From positions 201,732,001 to 201,796,000 of the forward strand of contig CM059582.1 of the NCBI GenBank assembly GCA_030407085.1: a stretch of 64,000 nt of DNA, read 5' to 3'. Position numbers and translations under genes: made by a program. Under the pieces are notes generated by a model. That model had not been told where the DNA came from. It did not search any database and worked only from the letters and a program-made list of their open reading frames with translations. This DNA is from Trichopria drosophilae (Eukaryota > Arthropoda > Insecta > Hymenoptera > Diapriidae). Numbering within the stretch: position 1 is the first letter of the stretch; every line of letters begins with the position of its first letter. Positions 1 to 13,764 of this stretch are shown piece after piece.

Positions 1-2230
1 GATTGTATCCATCCATGTCATCGAGACATGCGGAATGATCACTTGAAAACTGGTCAAAGACTGACACGAAGAAACAAAAACCGTAATCATATCAATCACG
101 ACCGTCGAGGGGTTTCGTTGATTCTTCGATAGATTTGAATAATCCACAATAGCCAGGGGTGCCGTATGGGAAGCTGTTAACGAGCACCGGATGAAACATC
201 CACACGTCTAATTACTTCGCGATCACGCGACAAAACATTGAGATTAATATTCCAAAATAAAAAATCACTACATTAGTACCAGTAGCGTCACTCACATGGA
301 TCAGCGATATTACGATATTACACGATTTGATATTAGATAAATCATGAATCAACGAGTCGATCCGACTTTCTTCACTGTTATTTTATGTCGATTGCAGACG
401 ATAACGCGCTTTCAAAATTCACTGCGTAATTACCGGACGTGATATTACAACCAGATTCGCAGACAATACGGGTAACAATGCCGGTGTACAATCGATGTCT
501 ATTTAACGAAAAGTTAATTGACGCTAAGTACTTTGCACATCCAGCATGCGAAGTCGATATCGTATTGCACAATGTGACGAATGTTGGACGACTGAATTTT
601 TTGAAAATCGTGTCCCTTCGAAGTACACTTCCCTCCCCACTTCGTGACACCTCGAAAGATATTTCTCAACATCCCTCTGAGATTTGGACCGGTCAGTGGT
701 CTCGCGCTGTTCCTGGGGGGTCGCGGGAAAGGTGCTGAGAAAACAGGATAGGGAAGGGGTTGCTACTTTCGATTCCGACAATTGCTATCCTACCGAAAGA
801 ATCTTTTATGTATCCTTCTAAAGAGTTAAGACTTTCGCGGATTTCCGGGTTTGGAAGGAGTCGTCAATGAGTCTGCTAATACCATACAAAATATGCGTGC
901 CTTTTGTACAGTCAAACACGTATACAAGTTTTCATCTTCGCGAATTCACATCATCTGGAGCTCGTTTGACAAAGATGATAAACTTGTTTAATATTTCAAA
1001 ACAACTATATTCGAATATTAAGAAATAATAATCCACAAAACACAAGTTCCTTCAGAATAGGAAAACATGAACTAAATAACGTCGCTAAAAGGAAATTTGT
1101 ACTTTTTACTCGCTTTTCATAATCTTACTGGACAGGTATCGATATAAAAGTTGATTATAGCGCTTTCTATTTATTTTTAGCTGTCTAGAGAGGATATTTG
1201 TCGTTTAAATAAAAACTACGCATTTTTCGCTAAAATGGCTCTCGGGCTTCGAAGTCGGTTTTCCGTTGGAAACACAAAAGCTAATTTCTGTCGGTGCGCG
1301 CGTACACCCCACGTATACTATTTCAATTTGCTATATATTTCGTTCACAATGGATGCGCAAGGGTCGCAAACATTATTTTCAAATTTTGTCAGGTAATCTC
1401 GGCGATTGTATGAAAAGCGAATCGCGGCCGCTCGCATTTCCCGAAAAAGATTTTGCTCTCGCTCCTAAACAGGTTACGACGGCTCGCACCCCATGGCCAT
1501 CGGAGCCTTTCGGGCCTCCCCCCGCGCCCCTTCTCACCCGGCACCCCGTTTTGCGGGTTCAAAAGGGTAAATCTAATAACACAGGACCCCCCTTGACAAA
1601 TGCCCGTTTTGCGGTGACAAGTGTCGCATTCACAGAAAAATCCAATTTGTGGCGGTCCGATATGGTCTCGATCGCGAATTGGAAACGGCGGTGCGGCGTC
1701 TGAAAATTAACTGCCCCGAAGCAGCGGAGTTTACGTAACAAAAACGTGATCGAACGCCCCGAGCGAAATTATGAGTTCGAGGGTAGAGACTATGCCCCAA
1801 AAATCGCGTTTTCCCGAACCGCTAAAAATGCCATTTCGTACATAGCTGCCAGCGAAAGAGGCGTTCGAATTTTGCATAGTCCGGGAAGTAAAAATGCGGA
1901 TAATAATCTTCAATCCTAAATCTATTAGGTTGGTAACTATACTGGATTTAAAAAGTAATTTCCTGCTCTTCAAATTCCACACTCCTGAAATTCAAACAAG
2001 TATTCTTCATTGTTATTTTCGATGAAGTGCTTAATTTACATGACTTCGATTTTTAGTTTATGATAGGTTATAAATTTATCAATTTCATCCGTAGGAAGAA
2101 AGCGTTCTGTAAAATACATAATTTAAGAAGTTTAATTTGTTTTCTTAGAATATTCATTAAAATTTGTTAAACAATTCTAAATCTTAGTCTTATACATATT
2201 AAATTTCGTAATAAAATATAATAATAGGCA
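1..2230. other. Noncoding stretch, no supported gene
   Basis: I see no gene here. The stretch is AT-rich except for a GC- and CpG-richer patch at about 1240-1900, where open frames on both strands run up to 145 codons. None of them has a recognisable domain, a low-complexity pattern typical of proteins, or convincing splice borders, so I treat them as chance frames in a GC-rich patch. The patch could be a regulatory or conserved noncoding block, but the sequence alone does not show that. Confidence 0.6.
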
Positions 2231-2231
2231 A

Positions 2232-2377
2232 ATGTCAAAAAGCCGACACTCAAAAAACGATGACTGTCAAAAAGCCAATGAGTGATAAAGCAGTAATATT
2301 CATGAAAACAACAATGTCAGCTTTTTAAAAGTCGATTTTTCAATGTTTCAGACTTTTGGAATTCGGTTTTTTGACAT
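2232..2377. mobile_element. Possible small inverted-repeat element
   Basis: The left end (2232-2246) reads ATGTCAAAAAGCCGA and the right end (2363-2377) is its inverse complement with one mismatch. The 146-bp interior repeats the phrase GTCAAAAAGCC near the left end. This fits a short nonautonomous DNA transposon, but the arms are short and A-rich and no clear target duplication is visible, so chance is possible. Confidence 0.3.
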
Positions 2378-4060
2378 GTACCCATCTTAATACAAAAATT
2401 CTTCCCATACCAGGGGATTCTGTTATTTTCCTGGCAGTTTTGGTTGTAATTTAGTTTTGATTGTGTTCAGAGAAGTCTTTGATGATGACCCGAATTTATG
2501 TAGGGGAGAGAGGTCGATATATGGTTTTGCAAGTCAAGCCATTTTATTTATTTACTTATTTATATATTTATTTACAAAAAGCAGACTGCAAAAATCTCTC
2601 AATCGGAAAAATCACTACTGACTCCATCAGTTACTATACTATGAAGTTCTCTGAAAACTTTTTTTATATATTTTGGACAGAAATCAGTTATGTTAGAACT
2701 ATCTAGAGCTGGATTTATAAAAAGATTGAGCATTTATTGCAAATTGAGTACTGTCAATTGCAAAAATCAAGTAAAGGAAGTTAGAGCTTATAAATAATAA
2801 TACATTCAGAAAAATAGTAAATTTAACTTACTAAGTATATAATAGTTTTCAACAATTTCGTTAATTGGAAGTAAAATAATCCATCAGAATTTCATTTTAG
2901 TATCTCAACTATATACAGCTATAAAAACTAGAAAATAATTAGTTCCCTCTGGGTAACTTATTATTTAGTTAAATTTTCTAAATATTTTTATCAATGTACA
3001 TATATTTTGTGCTCAAATTATGAATGTTGAACACGATAGCTTTTCTTTGTTTTCGATATTTTTACGTTGAACAAAATTTCATTTGATAAAAGATTAAAAT
3101 GAGACTTAAAAATGAAAATGTCACGAGTATACAATTTTCTGACATTTCCTTGTAATAAATTGGAAATGACAAAGATATAACCGTTATAGACTATTTATAT
3201 AGGTTAAAATGTAATTGTTGTTCTTGACTACATGATATTGCATGATAATGTTTAGCAAAACATAAAAATTATAGCAAACAATTATTAATTATGTCGACAA
3301 ACATAAACAAATTAAATACAATCAAACTTTAATGTTCAAAGTAAAATCGATGTTCCTGAAGGTATAAAAAAATACCCGATAAGGTAAACATAACAGTTAA
3401 CAGTTTATTGCATTTGACTTCATTGTGCCAGTAAGTAGGGTTCGATAATATAAACAACATTTAAAATTAAAAAATGTATCTTAGAAATTTACTAGTTTTA
3501 CTATGTATATTTATAATAGAAATAAAAAACAGAAATTTTTAGATTCCTCACTTGGAAGTAATATTGATTAATATAAAATAATAAATTTATTGACTCGGTA
3601 CACGAAAATAACTTTTAAGAACTAAAAACTAAATTTCAAAATAAACTGTAAAAAACCGACAATGGTCAGCCTGTTAAAAAATTAATTTCTCAAAATTAAC
3701 AGTAAAAACGCATCAGCTTCGTTATTTTATTGTAATAACAGAATATTGGTCATGGAAGTTGTTTCAAGATAAAACGAAATGGTTAAATTGCAGATTTTAT
3801 GTTTTTTTAGTACATTTAACAAACAATAATATTTGATTCCTTGTATTATATATTTTGTTTTAGATGACTCGATTACTTCGTCCATGCTTTTTATGATGAA
3901 CTTTAGCAGTACATTTTTTAATCTAAGCTAAGGAATTGTGATTTTTCAACTTTTTAATTATAGTGAGAGTTTTATTATATCGTTTGTTATGATAATATTC
4001 CTTACAACATTGTTCATTTTCTATTATTTGTGTAACAACATTTTTTTAGAATACATTTTG
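2378..4060. other. AT-rich noncoding stretch
   Basis: No gene or strong repeat is seen. It contains a short TTTA-type low-complexity run at about 2537-2575 and many A/T homopolymers. The longest open frames are below about 85 codons and look random. Confidence 0.6.
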
Positions 4061-4062
4061 TT

Positions 4063-4098
4063 CTGAAGATGGTCCATATTAGTAACCGAAACGTAAAT
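4063..4098 (+). ncRNA. Hammerhead-like core motif (Penelope-type relic?)
   Basis: The sequence has CTGAAGA (4063-4069), a short potential stem II (GGT at 4071-4073 with ACC at 4085-4087), and then GAAAC (4088-4092). This is the order of the conserved catalytic core of hammerhead ribozymes, CUGANGA, stem II, GAAA. Penelope-like retroelements are known to carry hammerhead motifs in their terminal repeats, and the same phrase recurs at 30392. Stem II is only 3 bp and I could not define stems I and III, so this is probably a decayed copy or a non-catalytic look-alike. Confidence 0.3.
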
Positions 4099-4099
4099 A

Positions 4100-6610
4100 A
4101 AATATATTTCAATTGGCATTTCATCCTGGTTATTACGTCGAAATTTACCAATACATTACATTTAAACAAAATTCTTTAATTCCAAGAAAGCGATCAAGAA
4201 ATTAAAAATGAATTTTTCATAAAATTACATAAAATTTTACCAGAGTTTTTTTTCAATTTACTGTTTTGGAAAAATTATTGTTTTGTGCCAAAACGTAGTA
4301 ATACAATAGGACTAAATTTGACTATAATCTATAGTAACATATAAAGTATAATACTTGCAATAGAAATAAAATATTACATATTTTAAATAGCGAAAATGAG
4401 GGAGTCTTTAGACCAATGTAGAGTAATAGTAGGAATATTTAATATGAAATGTGAAGTTGGTAGAATTGGGTCATTGCAATTAGAGAGTTATATATTACCG
4501 TGCAAAATATGATCTTTGAGTGAAGTTATCAAAAGTACCATTATATATCCGTAAGTACTTTTGAAGCATGTTTTGACCTGTTGATCTCTCACTATAAGCT
4601 TTTGAAGCAATAGAAATACTCAATAGGTGCGCTATGGTAACATATTCCCGCAAGTGGTAGGAGAAGCTGTCGATTACTACATACCGGAAGTGATCGAAAT
4701 AAAGCTCCTACATATTGCTTTATATATACATTTTGGAATTTAGTTGAGCATGCCAGAGTGTGATTGTGTGAGTTAAGTTTAATATGAAAAGTATTTAAAT
4801 AAGCGGAATATTAACAGCATGGGATTTTAGTTCTTAGCCCTTGTTTGTTTTGTAATATCTGAAAAATCTGGTTTGAAGGTCCAGAATAAAATATCGGAAG
4901 TAACTCGTGTGAAAAAGTGAACTTTGCAGACTTGTTGCATAATAAACTATTTATATTTTAATGTGTTTAAAATAAAAAAAATGTCTTAAGGAAAGACATT
5001 TATGGCACATTAGCTTATTAAACATGTCTTTAAATAGAAAATGTGTCTTTACAAGTGCAATATTCACGAATCAGATCACAATTTTGCATATAAAAGACAT
5101 ATATTCTATAGCAAAACTAAATCCCTGATGATTCACAAAAGTTCAAATACGATAATCATATTCTTTTTTATCAGAATTTAATGCTGGAATGTAATAATGT
5201 TTTGTAAAAGATAAAAATTCTGATCTGATGATTTCCAAAACATGTTGCATAGTTACCTTTAATGCAAACGGCATGCGAAGTTGAAAATGATTGATCAAAA
5301 TGTAAAAAAAACCTTCAGAATATCTAGAATCTTCTCAATTTTTATATCATTTTCACTAGACAATATTTTGGTAAATATTTAGTTTATATCCTTCTTTGTG
5401 CAAGGTATACAACGAAAAGTATACGACTCAAATTTCGCATTTAAAAAATAAAACCTGAGTATTGATCTGATCGGATCGTCACGTCGACGTGCGACACGTG
5501 CTTATAATTAATTTCTCTGATGGCAAAGCATAATCACTTTGCTTACATTTTACGACACTTTAGAATGTCACTATATAACTTGCGTCTATCACCAATGTGC
5601 TTTCGAAAGTCTTTCCATAAATTAGAAGCTTAATTGTGTTCTGTTTCATGCGTGAACATAATGATAAGCGGGCTATAAGAGGGTGAATAGTGCATGTTTA
5701 TATGCACATACCAGCAGAATATAAATTGAGTCTCTTTGTTCGGACAGATCGTCAACTACCAAATAAAATAATTTTTTTATATTAGAATGACGATAAATTA
5801 TTATTATTGATGTTCGTTTGTCACGACGACAAAACATGAATTTTATCTGAAGACTGATACGAAGGTAAAAGTACCGTCTGATTTATTAAAAAATTTTATT
5901 GAACGGTAAAACAATAACCGCGAAAATCAGCTTCGACAAAGGTGTCAGCGTATCGTATTTCGATTCACGATCGATGTGATTGCACTGTTGAATTCCGCGC
6001 TTTCAATCACTGAAACACCAGCAGCTTTTAGAGAAAGATGTGAAATACCGAATAAATTCGCCCAAGAGATTTGGCCGCTACGTACGAATGGAAAATGAGT
6101 TGAAGGAAAAAGTTTTTTCCTCATTCATATTCATGGATTCGCTATGCCTATACTGATCGAGTATTCCATCAATAAATTGAATATTTATAGACGTTGAGTA
6201 AACATAGTAAATCCACCTGTTTTCATATGTATATTGATAACATTGAAGAAATAATTTTCTTTTTGCAGATGGAAAACATCACTGGCAGTCATGTTTAATA
6301 GCGTTTTTTCTATGAAATTTTGGTAAAATTGAGGAAATAATAGAAACATTTAATTATCTTTATAAAAAAGGTATTAAACACAATTAATATCAGATCAGTA
6401 TTCAACGGCCCTAAAAATAATAAGTAGCGATTTTCATGAACATTTGTCACAATTTAACATTTTTTTCTGGCTGTATTGGAATCGCCATTTTGAATTTCGA
6501 CAATTTAACAACAGATTCATATTTCTCGACAAAAAAATTACAAAATATGTTAACAATGTTCAAATATTCTTGATAAATTCCTTCTTCTTGTAAATAGTTT
6601 AGGTCCAAAC
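4100..6610. other. AT-rich noncoding stretch with one E-box palindrome cluster
   Basis: No gene is seen. The only conspicuous local feature is a CG-rich motif group at 5480-5500: a perfect 12-bp palindrome CACGTCGACGTG, followed four bases later by a canonical E-box CACGTG. This stands out in very AT-rich surroundings and could be a bHLH-type binding site, which is inference. Confidence 0.5.
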
Positions 6611-6738
6611 TAACCCTTAGTTCCGACGGCTATTTTAAGGTATTTTCCTCCCACTACCTGGGTCAAATATGTCTTGCCGTTTAAAAATGCTGACAGTTCT
6701 GCAATTTATAAAGTACAATTTGAATTTTCTCTGGATCT
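6611..6738 (+). mobile_element. piggyBac-type MITE fragment (copy 1)
   Basis: This ~128-bp segment starts TAACCCTTAGTTCCGACGGC and matches, on the opposite strand and with roughly 80% identity by eye, the element at 30716-30868. Shared phrases include CCTCCCACTACCTGG, TCAAATATGTC and AATTTATAAAGT. The second copy has TTAA on both sides, the target used by piggyBac transposons. Here the left border has become CTAA, and the far end stops inside the element without a recognisable terminal repeat, so this copy is truncated and old. Confidence 0.6.
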
Positions 6739-6739
6739 A

Positions 6740-9700
6740 AATATTGTCTATTGATTACTACTCATTATTTTATCGATAAACTTCAATAATTTTATTACGT
6801 TGAGTCGTGATCTGCAATAAACGGACAACATTACTAACAAAAAGTGTTTAATCCAGTTCTGATTTTGACGTCAAAACACTTCGTCATGTTGAACAAATTG
6901 AAATCATGTTATATCCACTTTACTTTGAATATAAATCATCCTAATGCAAATAAAAAAAAACAATGAAATTTGAGTCTATATACTTACTAATATTTTACGT
7001 TGAAGAAAGGCTATGAAGGGATTAAACATAAACTTTAATCCCGTTGGGAATGTAAATGCAATTTTACGCCTGCTTCCGATATTAGCTTGAACATCTGCTA
7101 CGTTTTATTCTCCGAAGCATAAAATGAAGCGAATATTGATGAAACCGATAAAAAGTTAATTTATCCAATGCTCAGAAATCACACTTGTTTCAAGTTTGAA
7201 ACTTTAAAATATTGTCATCAGACTCCCGAAATATGCAATAAATTAGACATTTCAATTATTTTCACAGCAATAATGAAACTATAAAGTAGGTTAAACATAA
7301 TATTTATGAAAACTTACCAGCGACGTTAATTATTGTCGAATAACGAAATGAAAGTATGCACGGGCGATTTTTTTTTGCGATCAAAATTAACAAAAAAAGT
7401 TTCGAAATGCGAACGACAAAACGTGATGCTCGAAGTTGGGCACATCCGGAAACGCGCGCATTTTTATCAAAGAGTACAATTTTAAAATTAATTCCACTTG
7501 AGCAGGAAATTCATTCGCACAAAATGAATTCATATAGAAGCATAAAAAATTCAGGAGCGTATATTTTTGTCCTATTTATCGCGAAATATTTCGAATTACA
7601 CGAGCGAGCGCAACGCATTCTTAATTATATAATTCAATGGGCTATATTTTCAGGAATTAAAAAAAATCAACTGGGCGGTTTAACGAAAGGGATTTTTAAT
7701 TCCGACGTGCAATATTGAACGGGCGTCCGATGCATCGCGCGTAAGCCTGATATAGATGTGGTCAATTCGCGAGCGTTACACATTTATACAACATTACGTC
7801 ATAGAGACCGCCAGATAGTATTTAGTGCTAAATATAATTTGAAAGAGAGGAACCGGAACGCGGAGCGGAATGAATACGGGGCGTATTCAACATTGTGGAT
7901 AATATGCGACTGCTTGTATGGCAGTGCGGTAAAGGGTCGAGAGTCGGAGATTCAGATTTATTCAAAAAGGGGATTTACGGGAGATTGGTCAGATAAAATG
8001 TAGCGGCAGAGAGATAAAGGATCGATAAATTCGACCAGTTTCGACGACGCTTTATAATCTCGTTATACAGGCGCTCGGCAAACGCGGATGGTGTAGCCCC
8101 CGCACCAAAGGGACCAATCTGCAGCCGCTACACAGACCCACACCAAGGAACTACGTGTACGTTTTTTGGTTTCGTTTTTTTACGAAAAAATACTTTAATC
8201 TTTAGAATGTACATTGTAGCTAACCACGGGGGTGTATTCCCTTATCGAGCCTTCTTTTGCCCTTTTTCGCCACTAGGTGCGCTGCATGATCGGCCAACCG
8301 TTTCACCCGCGGATCGAAAAATCGAATTTCTGGCTCGCCGCAGCCCAATTAATTCGGAAATAAGGTAAACGATCGCATTAGTGCCGATTCATTGGTTGTC
8401 CTACTTCCGAAATATTGTTGACCCACTTTTCCAGCCTTGACACGTGTTTAGTGTTACATCATTTTCCGGTTCGTTTGATTATATCATTTTGCACGCTTCG
8501 GAAATATTTGTGCATCGGTTCGGTTGGAAATCGTAGGGAAATGATGTGGGTAGGAGTGCATGTTCTCCATAGGTGTAATATTTAATTATTCCCCAAGGTA
8601 ACCAAGGTTCTGCTCAGTGGATAATTGGTGGGAATATCGCGTTATGTTTCTGGAAAAGATATATGATACATAGATAGATATCCCTGTTAAGAGTAAAACG
8701 TTGGTTGTAAATTTTTTTTATATATTTACACTATGGATTGGGTCCTTTATAGCATTGATTGTAAATATTGTAATAAAAAAACTAAATTACAAAAAAATAG
8801 CTCTGAGATATTATTTGGAAGATGTGGGTCACTTTCAAAGCAATTTTGTGCGTAGGATGAGAATGCGAAGTCAGAATCGGCCGATCACGTCAAACTTTTC
8901 GGGTATTGGAGGTTATGTACAGAATCAATTGTTGTGGCTTTTTTTTACTATTTGTACCATTTCGTATTTCGATTGCCTTTACGTGGTAGTTGGATTCGTA
9001 ACATATTTTCTAATAAAGTTACAGCCATTTGAAATTATGAGATTTACTGACTTTATCATGCTACTTAGCTGATCCTAAAGTACAGAAGTACATCTTTCAA
9101 ATAACAATCATCGAGGTTCATTCACTGATTGCAAATCTGATATCGGATTTTGAAAATTCAAAATAGTGAGTCAATTTATCACGAATAAAAAAGATATGCA
9201 ACGTGATTTAAGGCCAATTGTTTAATAACATATGCGAGTCTGCCCGGTTTCCAACGAGTATATCCAGGATATAATGGTCGAGAAAATTGGCTGGGTTACC
9301 GGCTATAGAATATTATCAAATTAAATGCAGAGCGCGGCTAAACACCGACGGGAATGTTCGCAGGAGGATTATACCTACAAGACATAATTGGAAAATACTT
9401 TGGTGGATGAGAGACAGTGCCGAAGTCCAGAGTAAACTTATCAACAAACCTTCGTCACTATATATCCAATTCGCCCCATGTTTACTTGCGAAATGTTTCG
9501 AGTTATTGCAAGAATCCGCTGCTGATATAATCCCAGTAGCACAAACTTAGCGTCGCCAAGCACGCTTTACCATCGGAAAGCATTTCGATATGAGAGCCGT
9601 GAGCGCACATCGCACGTATCAAACACGCCAAATATGCAGCGCCATATTACTTCCGTTTTTCGGTATGCTCAAGCGCTATGTCTTTGTTCTTTTCACTTCT

Positions 9701-12700
9701 TGTTTCCTTCTTTTAAGGCGCCATTTTGTTTTATCGTTGCCGACTACAATTTGCATTCAATTGTCAAGGTCGTTTTTATGGGAATAATTGCGGAAGAACC
9801 TCTCATAAGTTGGAAATTGTTTTCAAAGTGCAGAATGTTGTTACCTAAAAAAAATATCGCATGTCTTCAATTTTCTTGTAATCGAACTCGAATCTGCAAT
9901 AAAAGTAGAGGTTTCTTTCCTCCATTCCCAGAAAATCTCAAAAAACCGTAAAATAGGACATTTCTATATAGATAAAGGGTGACTCAAGTGTGTCCAATTA
10001 TCATTAAACTCCTCAACTTGAGGAAACCCATATTCTACTGTTTTAATCCTTCATCACTATAAAAATGCATTTTTTAAATTAAGGTCAATGTAATATAACC
10101 TCTAAGTGCGGATATTTTCCTTCAAAACAACTACTTTTGACCCGCCATTTTGGATCCACCATGTTGAATATTAAAATTTTAAGATCAGACACTTTATCGC
10201 AGATCTGAATAATTACTGTTAGTGTTTTCTTTGTATGTATAATCGTATGTTTCACAGAGTTTAACAATTAATGAGCTCAGTGAATAGCTAGTGGCACTTC
10301 ATCAGCACCTTAACGTCACCAAAAAATTATCTTCATCAGCTATTTACGTTTCCTTAATACCATTCTCTGAGATCATTGAACATGAACATCGTGTGTATTG
10401 TTTGACATCACTACATCCCATTATTAGATTACACAATAAGTAATAAAAACATAAATTAGATGTTTGGAAAGTATAACAATGACATCTGTGGATTGGGTCA
10501 TGAATATGTCATTAGTGTTTGAACAATATAAAAGCTAATTTAGGCGAAACTTGTGTGTTACAGTCTTATACTTTCAGCATGCGTTCCTGTTTACACACTA
10601 TAACTATCTTCTCGTGAGGAAACCTACCAATTGGATGCTTCCCTTTCTAGACATACTTTGAACAACTAGAGATGCTACTTGAAACAGGATACCAGTATTC
10701 ACTTTCAAGCGTATTGTCCGCATGCTTCGCAAACGCCCACGTGCGACTTGCCTTTAGAGATCTCGGCCGTGTCTATTCTATCCGTCGCACCCATTCTTCT
10801 CCAGCCTTTGTTCTTTCATCCTTTAGATTAATATTAAATTAGATCAATTAAATGGATTGCTGCAAAACACTTTTATTACAATGGAATATGCGATTCGTCA
10901 ACAGGGAGGAATGTGTATGAAACCTTAAACTTCTGCTTCGTTCGAGTCGAGATCATTATTACTTTCAATAAGATTACTTATTCTTTGGTGGAAATTAATT
11001 AGAAAAATAATAATCACGTTTTGCTAATATATGTTGCTTATCGGGATCGTCGAGTACGAATTATTAGAATTTCAATTGTCCACTCGGTATCGTGGAGAAC
11101 ACTAAAGGTTAATATAAGAACAAACGAACTGTTGCAGAAATCAGAATACAAGTTCTAACCCTTTTCAGTGTATTTTTTGCAACACAGTGTTATCTACGTT
11201 AAATTCCATTATTTCCATCAATTCAAAACCCTTTAGCAATAAACGTGCTCGACTATGTACGACTCTTTTCTACTACGTTTTTAACCATTTCCATTTAGAC
11301 TCGTTATCCTGCAAAAAGAGTCGTAAAACCTAACTCGTAAAGATGAGAGCAATTAATTTTCAAATGACTTTTTAAAGGTCCCTTCAGGGTGCGTAAATAA
11401 TCTCTCAAAGGAATTTAAATGCTCGTTCGAAATGCTCAAGGCCTTTTTAAATGGTCTTATTTCGACTATTTCCCGAGCACACCGGTTCTCTCGTGAGGAA
11501 ATACAGTTCGAGCTGCCTAACTTTGAAAAATGCTAAAAAAGCGGATACGTAAACTCGGATAAGAATGCGGTCGTCGCCTCTGTACCTCGGAGTCGTTTGT
11601 CCAGCGCGATGGTCTGCAACAAAAACTGAAAAAAAATCAAGATCCGCGGTTAATGAACGGCGCACAACGGTTTCGGTGACCTAGAGAGCCGAAGAGCCAT
11701 TTAGAAACGACGTCGACGGGGGATGGATTTGCATTTTTTCTCATTTAAATCCCAAGCCGGAACAACGTTCGTTCGTGTCAGGAAGCGATGCGAGGACGTC
11801 CCTTTAAATTGCGTCCCTCGAAAAGCTCTACATCGGGCGTACCTCTTTCTTTAACGTACATAATCCCGCATTCACGCAGATGTTGAAGACAATGTATCTC
11901 CGACTCTCTTCGTCCTTTTCTCTCTTGAGCGAAGGAAAAAAAACCAAGGCATCGAAAGGAAAACAAGAATAATAAGAACGACGTAGCGCGGAAGAGAAGA
12001 TCGGACAGCTGCCGGGCTATTCCGTATTTCGAGTTTTTGCAAAAGGACCAACGTACATCCAAGATTTAGTTGATCGGAGGAGCGGAAGGAGCGGCCATTG
12101 GCCGGGGCCTTTTCCCGGAAATTCCGGAGGCTCTTGTCCATTGGACGGCTCGCGAGTAATTCGCGACCTGCTGGGGGTCCTGTTTTGATTATCGAAAGGG
12201 ACCCCCCTGGCTGCTAAGTTCGAGGGTTCTGCGAGAGACACCCTGCGAAGGGTCCTCCATTCGCAACAATGGTCACCCGACGGGTTTCAACTGTGAGAAG
12301 ATACGTTGTGGACGATACGCGATACTCGAGTCCCTGTCCGGGAACCTGTTCCTGGCCCCCCTGCGAAGGGCCACGTACCCAACGACGAGTTTCTCTCACA
12401 CCTTCCACTACCTACGTCACTTCCCTCCAGGAAGATGCGCTACGGTGTCGTTAATGGGTTATTTAAATGCCGGAGTGGCGATGGATCTTTTTAAAAATTG
12501 CCTCGTATGTAGGGCAAACGTGACGTTCGGATTCTCACGGAAATTAAATTGACATATAAATAAAGAACAAGTTTTTTTCTTTTTTCAATGTCTTTGAATA
12601 TTTTACGTCGTTACTGAACAATCGATTCTGTAGCGCCGCGATTACTGCTAGTTTATTAATATTCTATGATCATGCAGCGTTGCATTAACGCATCAATTTT

Positions 12701-13424
12701 TCAATTAAACCATTAACGCTGCAGCGAAAGGAGATTTTCAACAAAATCTTGCATTCTTGTATGCATAACTCTCCTTTGTTCATACATAAATCACGAACAT
12801 TCATAAAAAAATGAAAACAAGTTTTATATATAATTTTACTATATAACCATTGTATTTTGATTTATTAAAATATAGATAAGATACTAATTCTGGTATTCGA
12901 CGAATATTTAAATCTGAATCAATACTTTGTTGAAAATTAATTATTCGCTTTGCTTTTATGACTGACTTTTTGTGCATCCTGCATTTATTTTTACGTTGAT
13001 AAGTTGCTAAAAATGGCCAACTCAAGATTTTGTGTCAATATTTTGTTAATATCTGAAGAGACTGGTCGTTTGTAGTTCGTAAATTTAGAAGGAATAGTAT
13101 CTGAGTAATTAATGTTTCTTTTTATATACTGTAGTTTACGCGAAAGTAGAAATTATAAACTTTTAAATTATTACTGATTAAACACAACGAATTCTTGTTC
13201 TCTACTGCAGTGAATCTAGGATACGGGAATATTTAATGAACGATAACCGTGGTATTTTAAGGTCATATTTAGTACAGCTTAGATGTCAAACATTTAGAAA
13301 GACTAATGTCATATGTTATCAGTAATCTACTATAGATGATTGGCTGATTGCAAAGAAAGCGAAATGCCAGAGGTTCATGAGGGCGAAAGTTCTCTGTTTG
13401 AGATTTAAACATTATTTTTTTATG
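6740..13424. other. Noncoding stretch with two GC-richer patches
   Basis: No supported gene. Two patches are clearly GC- and CpG-richer than the rest, about 7390-8480 and 11440-12540, and both carry open frames on one or both strands (up to about 123 codons between 7356 and 9951). None resembles a known domain. A small hairpin occurs at 12173-12206 (GGGGGTCC with GGACCCCC, 18-base loop). Around 10140 there is a fragment of the dispersed CGCCATTTTGGA-type repeat that is clearer at 22075 and 35480. The patches may be conserved noncoding blocks of a large gene, which needs comparison to related genomes. Confidence 0.5.
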
Positions 13425-13755
13425 CAGTAGGCGTAAAATATTCTTGCACCTCGAAATTTGGATCTAAAATGTCAATATCACATGTCTGTGGGTGTCAAAT
13501 TTATTTTTCGATTCAAGCGGCGTAAAATGACCGCTGGACGCCCACAAGAGGGCGTAAAATGGGCATTTTACGCCTGCTGAATCGAAAAGTACTATTACGC
13601 CCCAGGTGACGTGAAATGAGCCTTTTAAGCCCGCAAATGAGGGCGTAAAAATGGGTATTTGATGCCTACTCCATCAAAACAGTAAATTTCCGTAAAATAA
13701 AGTTTTAGGAATAATATTTTTCTCCCGAATGGGTGTAAAATTCGAATTTATGCCC
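13425..13755. repeat. GGCGTAAAAT motif cluster
   Basis: The phrase GGCGTAAAAT and close variants recur about six times (near 13430, 13520, 13552, 13643 and 13733), often facing an inverse copy. The clearest pair forms GGCGTAAAAT, a GG spacer, and CATTTTACGCC at about 13553-13574. Units are unequal in length, so this is not a clean tandem array. Isolated ATTTTACGCC-type copies also occur at about 7060, 45950 and 51850. Function is unknown; it could be a decayed satellite-like transposon interior or a cluster of binding sites. Confidence 0.55.
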
Positions 13756-13764
13756 GGAAGTGGG

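Noticed and set aside
1266..1703. 145-codon open frame in a GC-richer patch
   Set aside because: No domain or conserved composition; a frame of this length is expected occasionally in GC-rich sequence and the opposite strand is open as well.
7356..8003. Two consecutive frames of 120 and 81 codons
   Set aside because: No recognisable domain, and composition is like translated noncoding DNA.
8701..9072. 123-codon hydrophobic frame
   Set aside because: The hydrophobic stretches come from T-rich DNA; no family resemblance and no acceptable start or splice context.
13425..13755. The GGCGTAAAAT cluster as a CRISPR array
   Set aside because: The repeats are short, unequal in spacing, partly inverted and in a eukaryotic genome without cas genes.
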